Of a stretch of DNA of 64,000 nt, positions 33,893-43,052 are shown in pieces. The stretch comes from Halogranum gelatinilyticum. Lineage in GTDB: Archaea; Halobacteriota; Halobacteria; Halobacteriales; Haloferacaceae. The position numbers and the translations under genes were made by a program. The notes beneath the pieces were generated by a model that saw only the letters and a program-made list of their open reading frames with translations, was not told where the DNA came from and searched no databases. The stretch lies in assembly GCF_900103715.1 (NCBI RefSeq), contig NZ_FNHL01000002.1:372001-436000 (forward strand), read 5' to 3'. Each line of letters starts with the position of its first letter. The first letter of the stretch is position 1.

Positions 33893-35449
33893 ATGAAAGC
33901 TGCCCTCGTCATCCTCGACGGCTGGGGACTCGGAGACCACGACCGACGTGACGCCGTGAAAGCCGCCGACACGCCCAACTTCGACCGCTTCGCCGAGGCG
34001 GGCGCGTTCGGCCAACTGGACGTCTCGGGCCGCCGCGTCGGCCTTCCGGACGGCCAGATGGGAAACAGCGAGGTCGGCCACATCAACATCGGCTCGGGCC
34101 GCGTCGTCATGCAGGCCTACACCCGCATCAACGACGCCATCTCCCGCTCGCGCGGCGACCTCGGGATGGACGAGGGCGACGCCTCCGACGGCGCGTTCTT
34201 CGCGAATGAGGCCATCACCTCCGCGTTCGACTACGCCGAGGAAAACGACGGCCGCGTGCACTTCATGGGGCTCGTCTCCGACGGCGGCGTCCACTCCGAC
34301 CAGGAACATCTCCACGCGCTCATCGAACACGCCGCCGACCGCGGCGTCGAGGCCGTCACCCACGCCTTCACCGACGGCCGCGACACCGACCCCCACGGCG
34401 GCGAGGACTATCTCGCGGAACTGGAGGGCGTCGTCTCCGACTACGGGACGGGCGACGTCGCCACCGTCTCGGGGCGCTACTACGCGATGGACCGCGACCA
34501 GAACTGGGAGCGCACGAAGCGCGCCTACGACGCCATCGTCGAGCGGGAGGCCGAGTTCGAGGCCGCCTCCGCCGTCGACGCCGTCCAGGAGTCCTACGAC
34601 CGCGGCGAGACCGACGAGTTCGTCGAGTCCACCACCGTCGAGGGCGGTCCCGCACTCGACGACGGCGACGCCGTCGTCTTCTTCAACTTCCGCTCGGACC
34701 GCGCCCGTCAGCTTTGTCGGATGCTGACGAACACGCGCCCGGACTGGGACTACGACCTCGAACCGCCCGAGATCGAGCTGGTCACGATGACCCAGTACGA
34801 CAAGACGTTCGACTTCCCGGTCGCCTTCCCGCCGAACCAGCCCGAGGACACCCTCGGCGAGGTCGTCTCAGAACACGGGATGACCCAGTTGCGACTCGCC
34901 GAGTCGGAGAAGTACGCCCACGTCACTTACTTCCTCAACGGCGGCCGCGAGGTCGAGTTCGACGGCGAGATGCGTCACATCGTCCAGTCGCCGGACGTGC
35001 CGACCTACGACGAGACGCCCGCGATGAGTTCGGTGGAGCTGACCGACACCGCCATCGAGAGCATCGAGCGCGACGACCCTGACCTCCTCGTGCTCAACTA
35101 CGCCAACCCGGACATGGTGGGCCACACGGGCGATTTTGATGCTGCTGTCGCCGCCGTCGAAGCCGTCGACGAACAGCTCGGCCGACTCGTCGCCGCGATT
35201 GGGGCGGCGGGCGGCCACGTCCTCATCACCGCCGACCACGGCAACGCCGACGACATGGGGACGCCCGAACAGCCCCACACCGCCCACACCTACAACCCGG
35301 TTCCGCTCGTCTACCTCACGCCCGAAGGCGACGACGGCGGCCGGACGCTCCGCTCGGGTGGGTCGCTCTGTGACCTCGCGCCGAGCCTGCTGGAACTGAT
35401 GGAGATAGAGAAGCCCGCCGCGATGACGGGCGAGTCGCTCTTGGAGTAG
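33893..35449 (+). CDS. gpmI: 2,3-bisphosphoglycerate-independent phosphoglycerate mutase
   Basis: 518 residues. Interconverts 3- and 2-phosphoglycerate with two Mn ions. LVILDGWGLGDHD at the start gives the metal Asp, GNSEVGHINIGSGR holds the catalytic Ser, RYYAMDRDQNWERTK and FFNFRSDRARQL are phosphoglycerate-binding blocks, and NYANPDMVGHTGD plus LITADHGNADDMG supply further metal ligands. Full length. Start at ATG 33893 rather than the GTG nine bases upstream. Confidence 0.97.
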   Translation: MKAALVILDGWGLGDHDRRDAVKAADTPNFDRFAEAGAFGQLDVSGRRVGLPDGQMGNSEVGHINIGSGRVVMQAYTRINDAISRSRGDLGMDEGDASDGAFFANEAITSAFDYAEENDGRVHFMGLVSDGGVHSDQEHLHALIEHAADRGVEAVTHAFTDGRDTDPHGGEDYLAELEGVVSDYGTGDVATVSGRYYAMDRDQNWERTKRAYDAIVEREAEFEAASAVDAVQESYDRGETDEFVESTTVEGGPALDDGDAVVFFNFRSDRARQLCRMLTNTRPDWDYDLEPPEIELVTMTQYDKTFDFPVAFPPNQPEDTLGEVVSEHGMTQLRLAESEKYAHVTYFLNGGREVEFDGEMRHIVQSPDVPTYDETPAMSSVELTDTAIESIERDDPDLLVLNYANPDMVGHTGDFDAAVAAVEAVDEQLGRLVAAIGAAGGHVLITADHGNADDMGTPEQPHTAHTYNPVPLVYLTPEGDDGGRTLRSGGSLCDLAPSLLELMEIEKPAAMTGESLLE

Positions 35450-35499
35450 GTCTCCGAGAAGACCGAAGCTATTGACCCCGGCCGCATCGTCGACCGACC

Positions 35500-36402
35500 A
35501 TGCGCGTCTCCTCGGTCGTCGACGACTATCTCCTCCTCTGGATTCTGCTGTCGGTCGGTGTCGGTCTCGCCGTCCCAGACGTCGCCATCGTCACGCGGGC
35601 GTCGACACCCATCCTCGCCGTCATGGTCGGCAGCATCTCGCTCACGCTGACGGTCGACGAGTTCCGGTCGGTCGACCGCTCGGCGCTCGGAGTCGTCCTC
35701 GTCGGCCACGTCGCCATGCCGTTTCTCGGCTTCGGCATCGCTCGACTCCTCGGGCTTTCGCCCGCACTCACGGCGGGGTTCGTCCTGCTCGGCGCGGTGA
35801 CGCCCGAACTCGTGACGCCGACGATGACGGAACTCGCCGGGGGCGACACGGCACTCGCGTCGACGGCACTCGTCGTCGGCGGTCTCGGGAGTACGGTGTT
35901 CGTCCCGGTAGTCGTGACCGCGTTGCTCGGGTCGGGAGTCGAGGTGCGTTCGTGGGCAATTGTTGAGCAACTGCTGCTCGCCGTCGTCCTCCCGATGGGC
36001 GTCGCTCTCGCTGTCCGGGCGAGGTACGACGACCGAGTGAGTTCCTACGAGGACTCGTATACGACGGTCTCGGCGGTGATGGTGATTCTCATCATCGGCG
36101 GCGTGACCGCGGCGAACGCCGGACTCGTCCGGTCGAACCTCGCGGTCGTCGCCACCGTCGCGCTCGGAGCGGTCGCGCTGAACGCTGCGGGCTACGCGCT
36201 CGGCTGGTTCGGCGGGCGACGTGCCGCGGGACCGACGCGGACGGCGACGACGCTCTCGGTGGGGATGCGCGACTTCGCCGTCGCCGCGGCGTTGGTCGTC
36301 GCCGCGGGCTTTCCGACCGTCGCAGCACTCCCGGCCGTCACGTTCGGCGTCGTCGAGATGGTGTCGAGCGCGGGGCTGGTGCGCGTCTTCGGCAGGGAGT
36401 GA
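35500..36402 (+). CDS. BASS-family (bile acid:Na+ symporter-like) transporter
   Basis: 300 residues, nine to ten helices. Blocks such as ILAVMVGSISLTLTVDEF, FVLLGAVTPELVTPTMTELAGGDTALAST and TLSVGMRDFAVAAALVVAAGFP match the BASS/ArsB-3 superfamily fold with the two discontinuous helices. The substrate could be a keto acid, bile-acid-like compound or other organic anion; it cannot be told. Own promoter region of 50 bases after gpmI. Confidence 0.8.
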   Translation: MRVSSVVDDYLLLWILLSVGVGLAVPDVAIVTRASTPILAVMVGSISLTLTVDEFRSVDRSALGVVLVGHVAMPFLGFGIARLLGLSPALTAGFVLLGAVTPELVTPTMTELAGGDTALASTALVVGGLGSTVFVPVVVTALLGSGVEVRSWAIVEQLLLAVVLPMGVALAVRARYDDRVSSYEDSYTTVSAVMVILIIGGVTAANAGLVRSNLAVVATVALGAVALNAAGYALGWFGGRRAAGPTRTATTLSVGMRDFAVAAALVVAAGFPTVAALPAVTFGVVEMVSSAGLVRVFGRE

Positions 36403-36442
36403 ACCCCTGAGGGAGTGAGCCTCCGAACGCGAGCGGAAGTCG

Positions 36443-36910
36443 CTACTTCCCGCCGTCGGCTTCGGTGCGGGCCTCTTTCTTGCCGTGGACCTCCTCGGGG
36501 TCGAGGTGGAAGAAGCGGAACTCCAGTTCGCGGGGATTGCGGTCGAAGACGTCCACGAGCGGGATGTGGATGCGGCGGATAGCCGTGACCACCTCGGAGT
36601 TGATCGCCGCCTCGGTCACCTCGTGGAGCTTTCCGGTGACGACGACGCTGCGCCAGCCCGTGTCGGTCTGCTCGTGGGTGACGAACGTGATCGGGGTTCG
36701 GTCGGTGACGACGTCGCCTTTCGACGTGTCGGGACCGAACGCGAGCCGGAAGTAGAACCCTCCCGTCTCGGGGTCGTAGCCGTAGGAGACCGGGAGGGAG
36801 TAGGGAGCCTCGCCGTCCGCTTGGGGGAACGAGGCGACACCCGTCCCACCCGCGCCGAGGAACTCGTCGCGCTCTTCGTCGCTCATCGTGACCGACCGAG
36901 TGTCTTCCAT
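36443..36910 (-). CDS. PPOX-fold (pyridoxamine 5'-phosphate oxidase-like) protein
   Basis: 155 residues, split beta-barrel of the FMN-binding type: SMSDEERDEFL-like opening helix, GVASFPQADGEAPYSLPVSYGYD, ITFVTHEQTDTGWRSVVVTGKL and a C-terminal FRFFHLDPEEVHGKKE. Haloarchaea have many such proteins; the flavin or F420 cofactor and the substrate are unknown. Convergent with the BASS gene. Confidence 0.82.
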   Translation of the reverse strand: MEDTRSVTMSDEERDEFLGAGGTGVASFPQADGEAPYSLPVSYGYDPETGGFYFRLAFGPDTSKGDVVTDRTPITFVTHEQTDTGWRSVVVTGKLHEVTEAAINSEVVTAIRRIHIPLVDVFDRNPRELEFRFFHLDPEEVHGKKEARTEADGGK

Positions 36911-37078
36911 ACCAGAGATACGTGCCCAGTGTGGAAAAAGCTGTAGCCGGAATCACACGAACGGGACTCTCGGCACAGACAAACCAGAGACTGCGATACG
37001 AAATCGGTTCGACGGCCGTGGCCGCGCACAATCATCGCTCCGCAACCACTAAACGCGACTCACGCCAACCTCCGGTAA

Positions 37079-38575
37079 ATGGATTGGACCGAGAAGTATC
37101 GCCCCACGACGCTCTCCGAGGTCCGGGGCAACGACAAGGCCCGCGACGCCTTCGCGAAGTGGGGCCGGTCGTGGGACGACCACCGGAAGGCCGTCATCCT
37201 CCACGGCAGTCCGGGCATCGGCAAGACCTCCGCAGCCCACGCGCTCGCCAACGACATGGGTTGGGACACGGTGGAGTTGAACGCCTCCGACAAACGCACG
37301 GGCGACGTCATCGAGCGGTTCGCCGGGCGGGCTGCGATGAACGCCACGCTCGCCGGGTCGTCGAACAAGACGGGCGACGCCGAGACGGACAAAAAGCAGA
37401 ACCGCCAGCTCGTCATCCTCGACGAGGCCGACAACATCCACGGCAACTACGACCGCGGCGGAGCCTCGGCCATCACGAAACTGGTCAAGAAGTCCGAACA
37501 GCCCATCGTCCTCATCGCCAACGAGTTCTACGACATGAGCCGCGGGCTGCGCAACGCCTGCAAGGACATCGAGTTCCGCGACGTCTCCGCGCGCTCTATT
37601 GTGCCTGTCCTCCGCGACATCTGTCGCCGTGAGGGGCTTGAGTACGACTCGGATGCCCTCCAGCAGATCGCCGAGTCCAACGGCGGCGACCTGCGCGGCG
37701 CGGTCAACGACCTCCAGGCGGCCGCCGAGGGAGAGGAGAAGGTCACGCTGGAGACCATCGCCACCGGCTCGCGCGACCAGAGCATGGGCATCTTCGAGTT
37801 CCTCGACGCCGTGTTGAAGGAACAAGACCCCCAGGAGGCGTTGCAGTCCTCCTACGCAGTCGACGAGACGCCGGACGACATCACGAAGTGGATCGAGGGC
37901 AACATCACGAAGGTCTACGAGGGCGAAGAACTGGCCCGCGCCTACGAGTTCCTCGCGAACGCCGACCGGTGGCTGGGTCGCGTCCGCGCCTCGCAGAACT
38001 ACTCCTACTGGCGTTACGCCGGTGACAACGCCGCCGCCGGAGTGGCCGCTGCCCGCGACGGGACCAAGGGTGGCTGGACGCGCTTCGGCCGCCCGCAGTT
38101 CTGGGCCGGCTCGAACAAGACCGCCGACTACGTGGCACAGAAAATCGCCGAGGAGAGCGGCGTCAGCATGGGTACGGCCCGCCGGGACGTCATCCCGTTC
38201 CTCGCGGCGATGACGCACCACTGCAAGCCCCGCGAGCTGACGGTCGCGATGGCCGCCGCCTACGATCTCGACGAGAGCCACGTCTCGTTTATCACCGGCA
38301 GCGGCGAGACGACGAACAAGGTCGAGTCTATCGTCGAAGACGCCCAGGAACTCCGCGCCGAGCGGATGGAGGAGCATTCGGGGAGCGCGTTCGAGGGTGC
38401 GGTGCGCTCGGAGGAGGACGAAACGGACGAAGCCGACGGTAGCGAGGACGACGACGGACAGGCGACGCTGACCGGCGGTGCAGGTGGCGATGCGGACGCC
38501 GCCGACGCCGACACCGACGCTGACGACGAACCCGAGAAAGACGACAGCCAGTCCGGGCTGAACGACTTCTTCTAA
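37079..38575 (+). CDS. rfcL: Replication factor C large subunit
   Basis: 498 residues. Clamp-loader subunit that opens PCNA at primer ends. Opens DWTEKYRPTTLSEVRGND; Walker A HGSPGIGKTS (about 42), Walker B LVILDEADNIHG (about 118), then lid and collar domains. The acidic C-terminal tail ends in QSGLNDFF, a PIP box (Q-x2-h-x2-FF) for PCNA binding. The longer tail with many Asp/Glu is the usual haloarchaeal feature. Confidence 0.97.
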   Translation: MDWTEKYRPTTLSEVRGNDKARDAFAKWGRSWDDHRKAVILHGSPGIGKTSAAHALANDMGWDTVELNASDKRTGDVIERFAGRAAMNATLAGSSNKTGDAETDKKQNRQLVILDEADNIHGNYDRGGASAITKLVKKSEQPIVLIANEFYDMSRGLRNACKDIEFRDVSARSIVPVLRDICRREGLEYDSDALQQIAESNGGDLRGAVNDLQAAAEGEEKVTLETIATGSRDQSMGIFEFLDAVLKEQDPQEALQSSYAVDETPDDITKWIEGNITKVYEGEELARAYEFLANADRWLGRVRASQNYSYWRYAGDNAAAGVAAARDGTKGGWTRFGRPQFWAGSNKTADYVAQKIAEESGVSMGTARRDVIPFLAAMTHHCKPRELTVAMAAAYDLDESHVSFITGSGETTNKVESIVEDAQELRAERMEEHSGSAFEGAVRSEEDETDEADGSEDDDGQATLTGGAGGDADAADADTDADDEPEKDDSQSGLNDFF

Positions 38576-38617
38576 CTGGGAACGCGGCTTTTTGTCACCT
38601 CCCTCTGTGGATGGGGT

Positions 38618-39685
38618 ATGCGCGCCGCAGTCCTACAGGAGTACGGCGAACCGCTCGCAATCGAGGCCGTCGACCGGCCGGAGCCGGAACCACACGGCGT
38701 CGTCGTCGACGTCGAGGCCTGCGGGGTCTGTCGGAGCGACTGGCACGCCTGGATGGGCCACGGCGAGTGGGCGAACGACCAGGCCCCGCTGGGGCAGATT
38801 CTCGGCCACGAACCCGCGGGGCGGGTCGTGAGCGTCGGCGACGAGGTTCGCGAAGTCACCGAGGGCGACCGTGTCGCTCTGCCGTTCAACCTCGGCGACG
38901 GGACCTGTCCGCACTGTCGCAACGGCCACGGCAACGTCTGTCCGAACGGCCGAGCACTGGGCTTCCAGTCGGCCGCCCCCGGCGCGTTCGCCGAGGAGGT
39001 CCACCTCCCGTGGGCCGACTACAACGCGATGCCGCTGCCCGAGGGCGTGAGTGCCCGCGACGTGGCTGCACTCGGCTGTCGGTTCATGACGGCATTCCAC
39101 GCGCTGGCGCACCGCGCCGACCTCGGTGGCGGCGACTGGCTCGCGGTCCACGGCTGCGGCGGCGTCGGTCTCTCGGCGATTCACATCGGCAACGCACTCG
39201 GCGCGCGCGTCGTCGCCGTCGACATCGACGACGGAAAACTGGCGCGAGCGACGGAGTTGGGTGCAGACGAGGTCGTGAACGCTGGCGAGACCGAGCGCGT
39301 CCCCAAGGAGATCAAGATCCGCACCGACGGCGGCGCGCACGTCTCGGTCGACGCGCTGGGTATCGCCGAGACCTGTCGCAACTCGGTGGTCTGTCTCCGC
39401 CGACGCGGCGAACACGTCCAGTTGGGGCTGACGACGGACGCCGAAAAGGGTGAGATTTCGCTGCCGACCGACCGGATGGCCCACATGGAACTGAGCTTCC
39501 ACGGGTCGCGCGGGATGCCGCCGACGCGGTACGACGAACTCTTTGGGCTCATGCAGACCGGCGACGTCGACCCTGGCAAGCTGGTGAGCAAGGAAGTCGC
39601 GCTCTCGGACGTCTCAGAGAGACTCGCGGCGATGACGAACTACGAGACGGACGGGGTCGAAGTCGTGACCGACTTCGAAAACTGA
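38618..39685 (+). CDS. Zinc-dependent alcohol dehydrogenase family protein
   Basis: 355 residues, MDR superfamily. Catalytic-zinc motif ACGVCRSDWHAWMGHG (about 38) and GHEPAGRVVSVGDEV; coenzyme motif GCGGVGLSAIHIGNALGA (about 178), followed by AVDID, an acidic end that favours NAD over NADP. The structural-zinc lobe keeps three Cys (CPHCRNGHGNVC); the usual first Cys is absent. Substrate unknown. A start of 43 bases after rfcL suggests a separate promoter or cotranscription. Confidence 0.88.
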   Translation: MRAAVLQEYGEPLAIEAVDRPEPEPHGVVVDVEACGVCRSDWHAWMGHGEWANDQAPLGQILGHEPAGRVVSVGDEVREVTEGDRVALPFNLGDGTCPHCRNGHGNVCPNGRALGFQSAAPGAFAEEVHLPWADYNAMPLPEGVSARDVAALGCRFMTAFHALAHRADLGGGDWLAVHGCGGVGLSAIHIGNALGARVVAVDIDDGKLARATELGADEVVNAGETERVPKEIKIRTDGGAHVSVDALGIAETCRNSVVCLRRRGEHVQLGLTTDAEKGEISLPTDRMAHMELSFHGSRGMPPTRYDELFGLMQTGDVDPGKLVSKEVALSDVSERLAAMTNYETDGVEVVTDFEN

Positions 39686-39691
39686 CCGAGA

Positions 39692-40624
39692 CTACTGTTT
39701 CCGCCCGGAGCCGCTGCCGACGCCCGGAATCGCCGTCCGGTCCTCGACGCGGTTCATCAGCCCCGACGCCGAGAGGACGAGCGCGAGATAGAGCAGGCCG
39801 GTCAGCGTGAAGACCGCGGTATACCGGAAGTTCTCCGAGGCGATGGCGTTCGACCGCTGGAACAGCTCGGGGACGGTGATGAATGCCGCGAGCGACGAGT
39901 ACTTGATGAGATAGATGAACTCGTTCGACCAGCTCGGAATCGCGTAGCGCAGTGCCTGCGGCAGGACGACGAAGCGGATGGCTTCGAGCTTCGAGAGTCC
40001 GATGGCGCGGCCGGCGGTGAGCTGGCCGGTGTCGACGCTCTCCAGTGCCGCACGGATATACTCCGCCTGGTAGGCCGCCCCGTTGAGCGTGAAGCCGACG
40101 ATGGCGACCCAGACGGCCGGGTTCGCGAAGACGCCCTCGGCGAAGCCGGGGACGTAGCCCGCGAGGTCCATCCCGTAATAGAGCACGAACAGCTGGGCGA
40201 GCAGCGGCGTCCCGCGGACCAGTTCCGTGTAGAACAGCGAGGCGTAGGAGGTCCACGTCCCGTAGACGCGGGCGACGCTGAGCGGGACCGCGATGACGAG
40301 TCCGAGCAGGAGGCTCGTGACGGTCAGGACGACCGTCAGCCACAGTCCCGACGCGAGGTTCGGGAGGTAGGTCGTCGCGAACGCGGCCGCGTCGAAGACG
40401 CCGCCGACGAGCGGGACCCCGGCACCCAACGCTTCCAGCGTCGCCGGGTCGACGAACGGCTGGTCGGCGGGGACGAGGAGACCGCCGGTCCAGTCGTTGA
40501 CCCAGCGGAGGACGAGCCAGCTCCAGAAGACCACGCCGCCGACGAGCATGGCGACGCGGCCGACGGAGCGGCCGCCGAGGAACGACGTCGACTCGGTACC
40601 ACGGTCGACTGTCGGCTGACTCAT
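39692..40624 (-). CDS. Polar amino-acid ABC transporter permease
   Basis: 310 residues, HisM/GlnP type. Long N-terminal extension with a hydrophobic segment (about 26-44), then five helices; the ATPase-coupling loop is visible as GRAIGLSKLEAIRFVVLPQALRYAIPSW. Last gene of the operon; it overlaps the ATPase gene by four bases. It pairs with the permease at 41370 in a heterodimeric channel. Confidence 0.9.
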   Translation of the reverse strand: MSQPTVDRGTESTSFLGGRSVGRVAMLVGGVVFWSWLVLRWVNDWTGGLLVPADQPFVDPATLEALGAGVPLVGGVFDAAAFATTYLPNLASGLWLTVVLTVTSLLLGLVIAVPLSVARVYGTWTSYASLFYTELVRGTPLLAQLFVLYYGMDLAGYVPGFAEGVFANPAVWVAIVGFTLNGAAYQAEYIRAALESVDTGQLTAGRAIGLSKLEAIRFVVLPQALRYAIPSWSNEFIYLIKYSSLAAFITVPELFQRSNAIASENFRYTAVFTLTGLLYLALVLSASGLMNRVEDRTAIPGVGSGSGRKQ

Positions 40625-41367
40625 GACTCGGTTTCCGTGAGGCGGCGCAGGAACGCCTTGGTGCGGTCGTGTTCGGGCGCGTCGAACAGCTGTTCGGGCG
40701 GGCCGCGCTCGACGACTTGCCCCTTGTCGAGAAAGAGCATGTTCGACGCGACGGAGCGCGCGAAGCTCATCTCGTGGGTGACGACGAGCATCGTCATGCC
40801 CTCGTCGACGAGGTCGCGCATGACCGTCAGCACCTCGCCGACCAGTTCTGGGTCGAGCGCGCTCGTCGGCTCGTCGAAGAGCAGGAGCTTCGGCTCCATC
40901 GCCAGCGCGCGGGCGATGCCGACGCGCTGCTGTTGGCCGCCGGAGAGTTCGGCGGGGTAGGAGTCGAGTTGGTCGGCCAGTCCGACCTGTTCGAGCTGTT
41001 CACGAGCGCGAGCGCGAGCCTCGTCCTTGCTCAGGCCGAGGACGCGCTGCGGGCCGAGTGCGACGTTCTCCAGCGCGGTGAGATGCGCAAAGAGGTTGAA
41101 GTCCTGAAAGACCATCCCGACCTCACGGCGGAGGCGGTTGACGTCCATCTCGGGGTCCGTCACGCACTCGCCGTCGAGGTAGATGTCGCCCTCTTGGGCC
41201 TCGGTGAGCCGGTTGACACACCGCAGCATCGTCGACTTGCCCGAGCCGCTGGGACCGATGAGGACGGTCACGTCGCCGCGGTCCATGTCGAAGCTCACGT
41301 CGGTCAGTACCTTCTCGTCGCCGTACCACTTCGACACCTCGTCGACGCGGAGTAGTGAATCACTCAT
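40621..41367 (-). CDS. Polar amino-acid ABC transporter ATP-binding protein
   Basis: 248 residues, GlnQ type. Walker A GPSGSGKST (about 38), Q-loop FQDFNLFAHLTALENV, signature LSGGQQQRVGIARAL, Walker B LLLFDEPTSALDPELVGEVL and switch His in VVTHEMSFARSVA. Drives uptake with the two permeases and the binding protein in the same operon. Confidence 0.95.
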   Translation of the reverse strand: MSDSLLRVDEVSKWYGDEKVLTDVSFDMDRGDVTVLIGPSGSGKSTMLRCVNRLTEAQEGDIYLDGECVTDPEMDVNRLRREVGMVFQDFNLFAHLTALENVALGPQRVLGLSKDEARARAREQLEQVGLADQLDSYPAELSGGQQQRVGIARALAMEPKLLLFDEPTSALDPELVGEVLTVMRDLVDEGMTMLVVTHEMSFARSVASNMLFLDKGQVVERGPPEQLFDAPEHDRTKAFLRRLTETES

Positions 41368-41369
41368 AG

Positions 41370-42077
41370 TTAGTTGCCCTCCGGAATCGCGTAGTAGTCG
41401 CTCGCGTAGTCCAGCGCGCGGTTCGTCGTAAACGTCAGCACGAAGTAGATGGCACTGACGAAGAGGATGACCTCCAGCACCGCCGACGTCTGCCGGACGA
41501 AGAGGTCGTAGCTCCGGGTCAGCATCTCGGCCAGTCCGATAGCGAAGACGACGCTCGTGTCCTTGAGGACGATGGTCACCTCGTTTTGGAAGCCGGGGAC
41601 GCTCCGGCGGAGTGCCTGCGGCACGACGACGTAGCGGATGCCCTGGAGCCGACTCATCCCGACCGACCGTGCGGCCTCCAACTGTCCTTCGTCGACGCTC
41701 TGGAGCGCGCCGCGGAACACCTGCGACAGATACGCCGCGCTCCGCAACCCGAGGCCGAGCACCCCGGCGACGAACGCGCCGCCGATGGTGAAGAAGCCGA
41801 GCGGGATGTCCGGGGTCGGGAAGACGAAGAACGCGAAGATGAGGAGGACGACGATGGGCGTCCCGCGGAGGACGACACCGACCGTCTTCACCGCCCGTTT
41901 CGGCAGTCCGCCGCCGTAGACCTCGACGACGCCAGCGGGAAAGCCCGCGGCGAGGCCGAGGAGGACGCTCGCCACCGTCAGTGCGACGGTGATGACCGCC
42001 CCACCGAGGAGATAGGTGGCGTTGTTGGCGACGAACACCCAGTCAGACTGCGCGACGATACCGAGGAGTCCGGTCAT
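41370..42077 (-). CDS. Polar amino-acid ABC transporter permease
   Basis: 235 residues with five helices and the coupling loop ARSVGMSRLQGIRYVVVPQALRRSVPGF. It lies between the binding protein and the ATPase, two bases from the ATPase ATG. With the permease at 39692 it gives a transporter with two different membrane subunits. Confidence 0.9.
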   Translation of the reverse strand: MTGLLGIVAQSDWVFVANNATYLLGGAVITVALTVASVLLGLAAGFPAGVVEVYGGGLPKRAVKTVGVVLRGTPIVVLLIFAFFVFPTPDIPLGFFTIGGAFVAGVLGLGLRSAAYLSQVFRGALQSVDEGQLEAARSVGMSRLQGIRYVVVPQALRRSVPGFQNEVTIVLKDTSVVFAIGLAEMLTRSYDLFVRQTSAVLEVILFVSAIYFVLTFTTNRALDYASDYYAIPEGN

Positions 42078-42086
42078 GGGTCTCGG

Positions 42087-42890
42087 TTAGGCGTCGCTGA
42101 ACCACTCGTTGCGGATCTCCTCGTACGTGCCGTTGTCCTGGACCGTGGCGAGGCCGTCGTTGAGTGCCGACTGGAGGTCGGAGTCGTCCTGGCGGATGCC
42201 GAAGCCGTAGCGTTCGCCCGTCTCGTAGACGAAGGCGACCTGCACGTCGCGCTGGCTCTCGAAGGTCTGGGCGACCGGCTGGTCGAGGACGACGGCGTCG
42301 ATGTTGCCGTTCTCGAGGTCCTCGACGGCGAAGACGTAGTTGCCGTAGGTGTTGAAGTTCGACTCGTCGAGCTTGCCCTCCTCGATGAGTTCGCTGTTCA
42401 CGACACCGGCACCGGTCGTTCCCTCCTGGGCACCGACGCGCTGGCCCGACAGGTCGTCGAGGCTCTCCGGCCGGAAGTCGCTGTTGTTGGCGACGAGGAT
42501 CGACTGGTCGGCGTTGTAGTACGGGTCCGAGAAGGAGATGGTCTCCTGGCGTTCCTCGTTGATGGTCATCGCGGCGGCGATGGCGTCGATGCGGTCGTTC
42601 TGGAGTGCCGGGATGAGCGAGCTGAACTCGAACTCGCTCCACTCTTCGAGCGTGTAGTCGGTCTCGTCGACGACGGCCTCGAACAGGTCGATGTCGAAGC
42701 CGACCAGCTCGCCGTCCTCGTTCTTCATCTCGAACGGCGGGAAGCCGGGTGCGGTCCCCGCGACGATGGTCTGCCCACCGGAGCCGCCACCCATACAGCC
42801 TGCGAGGCCGGTGACTGCGGCGGCACTCGATGCACCGGTCAGCTTGAGGTAGGTCCGACGGCTCATTCCTGACGTGTTAAACGATTTCAT
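42087..42890 (-). CDS. Polar amino-acid ABC transporter substrate-binding lipoprotein
   Basis: 267 residues. Tat signal (SRRTYLKLTGASSAAAVTG) ending in lipobox LAGCMGG, the usual haloarchaeal route. The mature part is a family-3 binding protein: GTAPGFPPFEMKNEDGELVGFDIDL, FDVSFSDPYYNADQ-like DPYYNADQSILV and VEDLENGNIDAVVLDQPVA. Ligand probably a polar amino acid. Start chosen at MKSFNTSG, giving a normal Tat signal; the upstream extension is not natural. A TATA-like element lies about 27 bases before it. Confidence 0.92.
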   Translation of the reverse strand: MKSFNTSGMSRRTYLKLTGASSAAAVTGLAGCMGGGSGGQTIVAGTAPGFPPFEMKNEDGELVGFDIDLFEAVVDETDYTLEEWSEFEFSSLIPALQNDRIDAIAAAMTINEERQETISFSDPYYNADQSILVANNSDFRPESLDDLSGQRVGAQEGTTGAGVVNSELIEEGKLDESNFNTYGNYVFAVEDLENGNIDAVVLDQPVAQTFESQRDVQVAFVYETGERYGFGIRQDDSDLQSALNDGLATVQDNGTYEEIRNEWFSDA

Positions 42891-42940
42891 ACCAATAACC
42901 CAAGGACAGTGGCTTTTTGAAGGTTTTCTTTCCAGTCGCC

Positions 42941-42961
42941 AATAGAACGACAAGTTCTATT
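42941..42961. promoter_or_regulatory. Perfect inverted repeat upstream of amino-acid ABC operon
   Basis: aatagaac-gacaa-gttctatt, an 8-bp perfect inverted repeat with a 5-base spacer, 50-70 bases upstream of the binding-protein ATG and just upstream of its TATA-like sequence (about 42911-42925 on the minus strand). A probable activator or repressor site for the operon. Confidence 0.5.
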
Positions 42962-43052
42962 CGAGATATCAAGACCCAAATACTGTCGGTCGGCCGCGCG
43001 GTGGTCTCCGCCGTCTCGTGGGGCGTGGCGACTTCCTCGGGACTGCGGCCGT

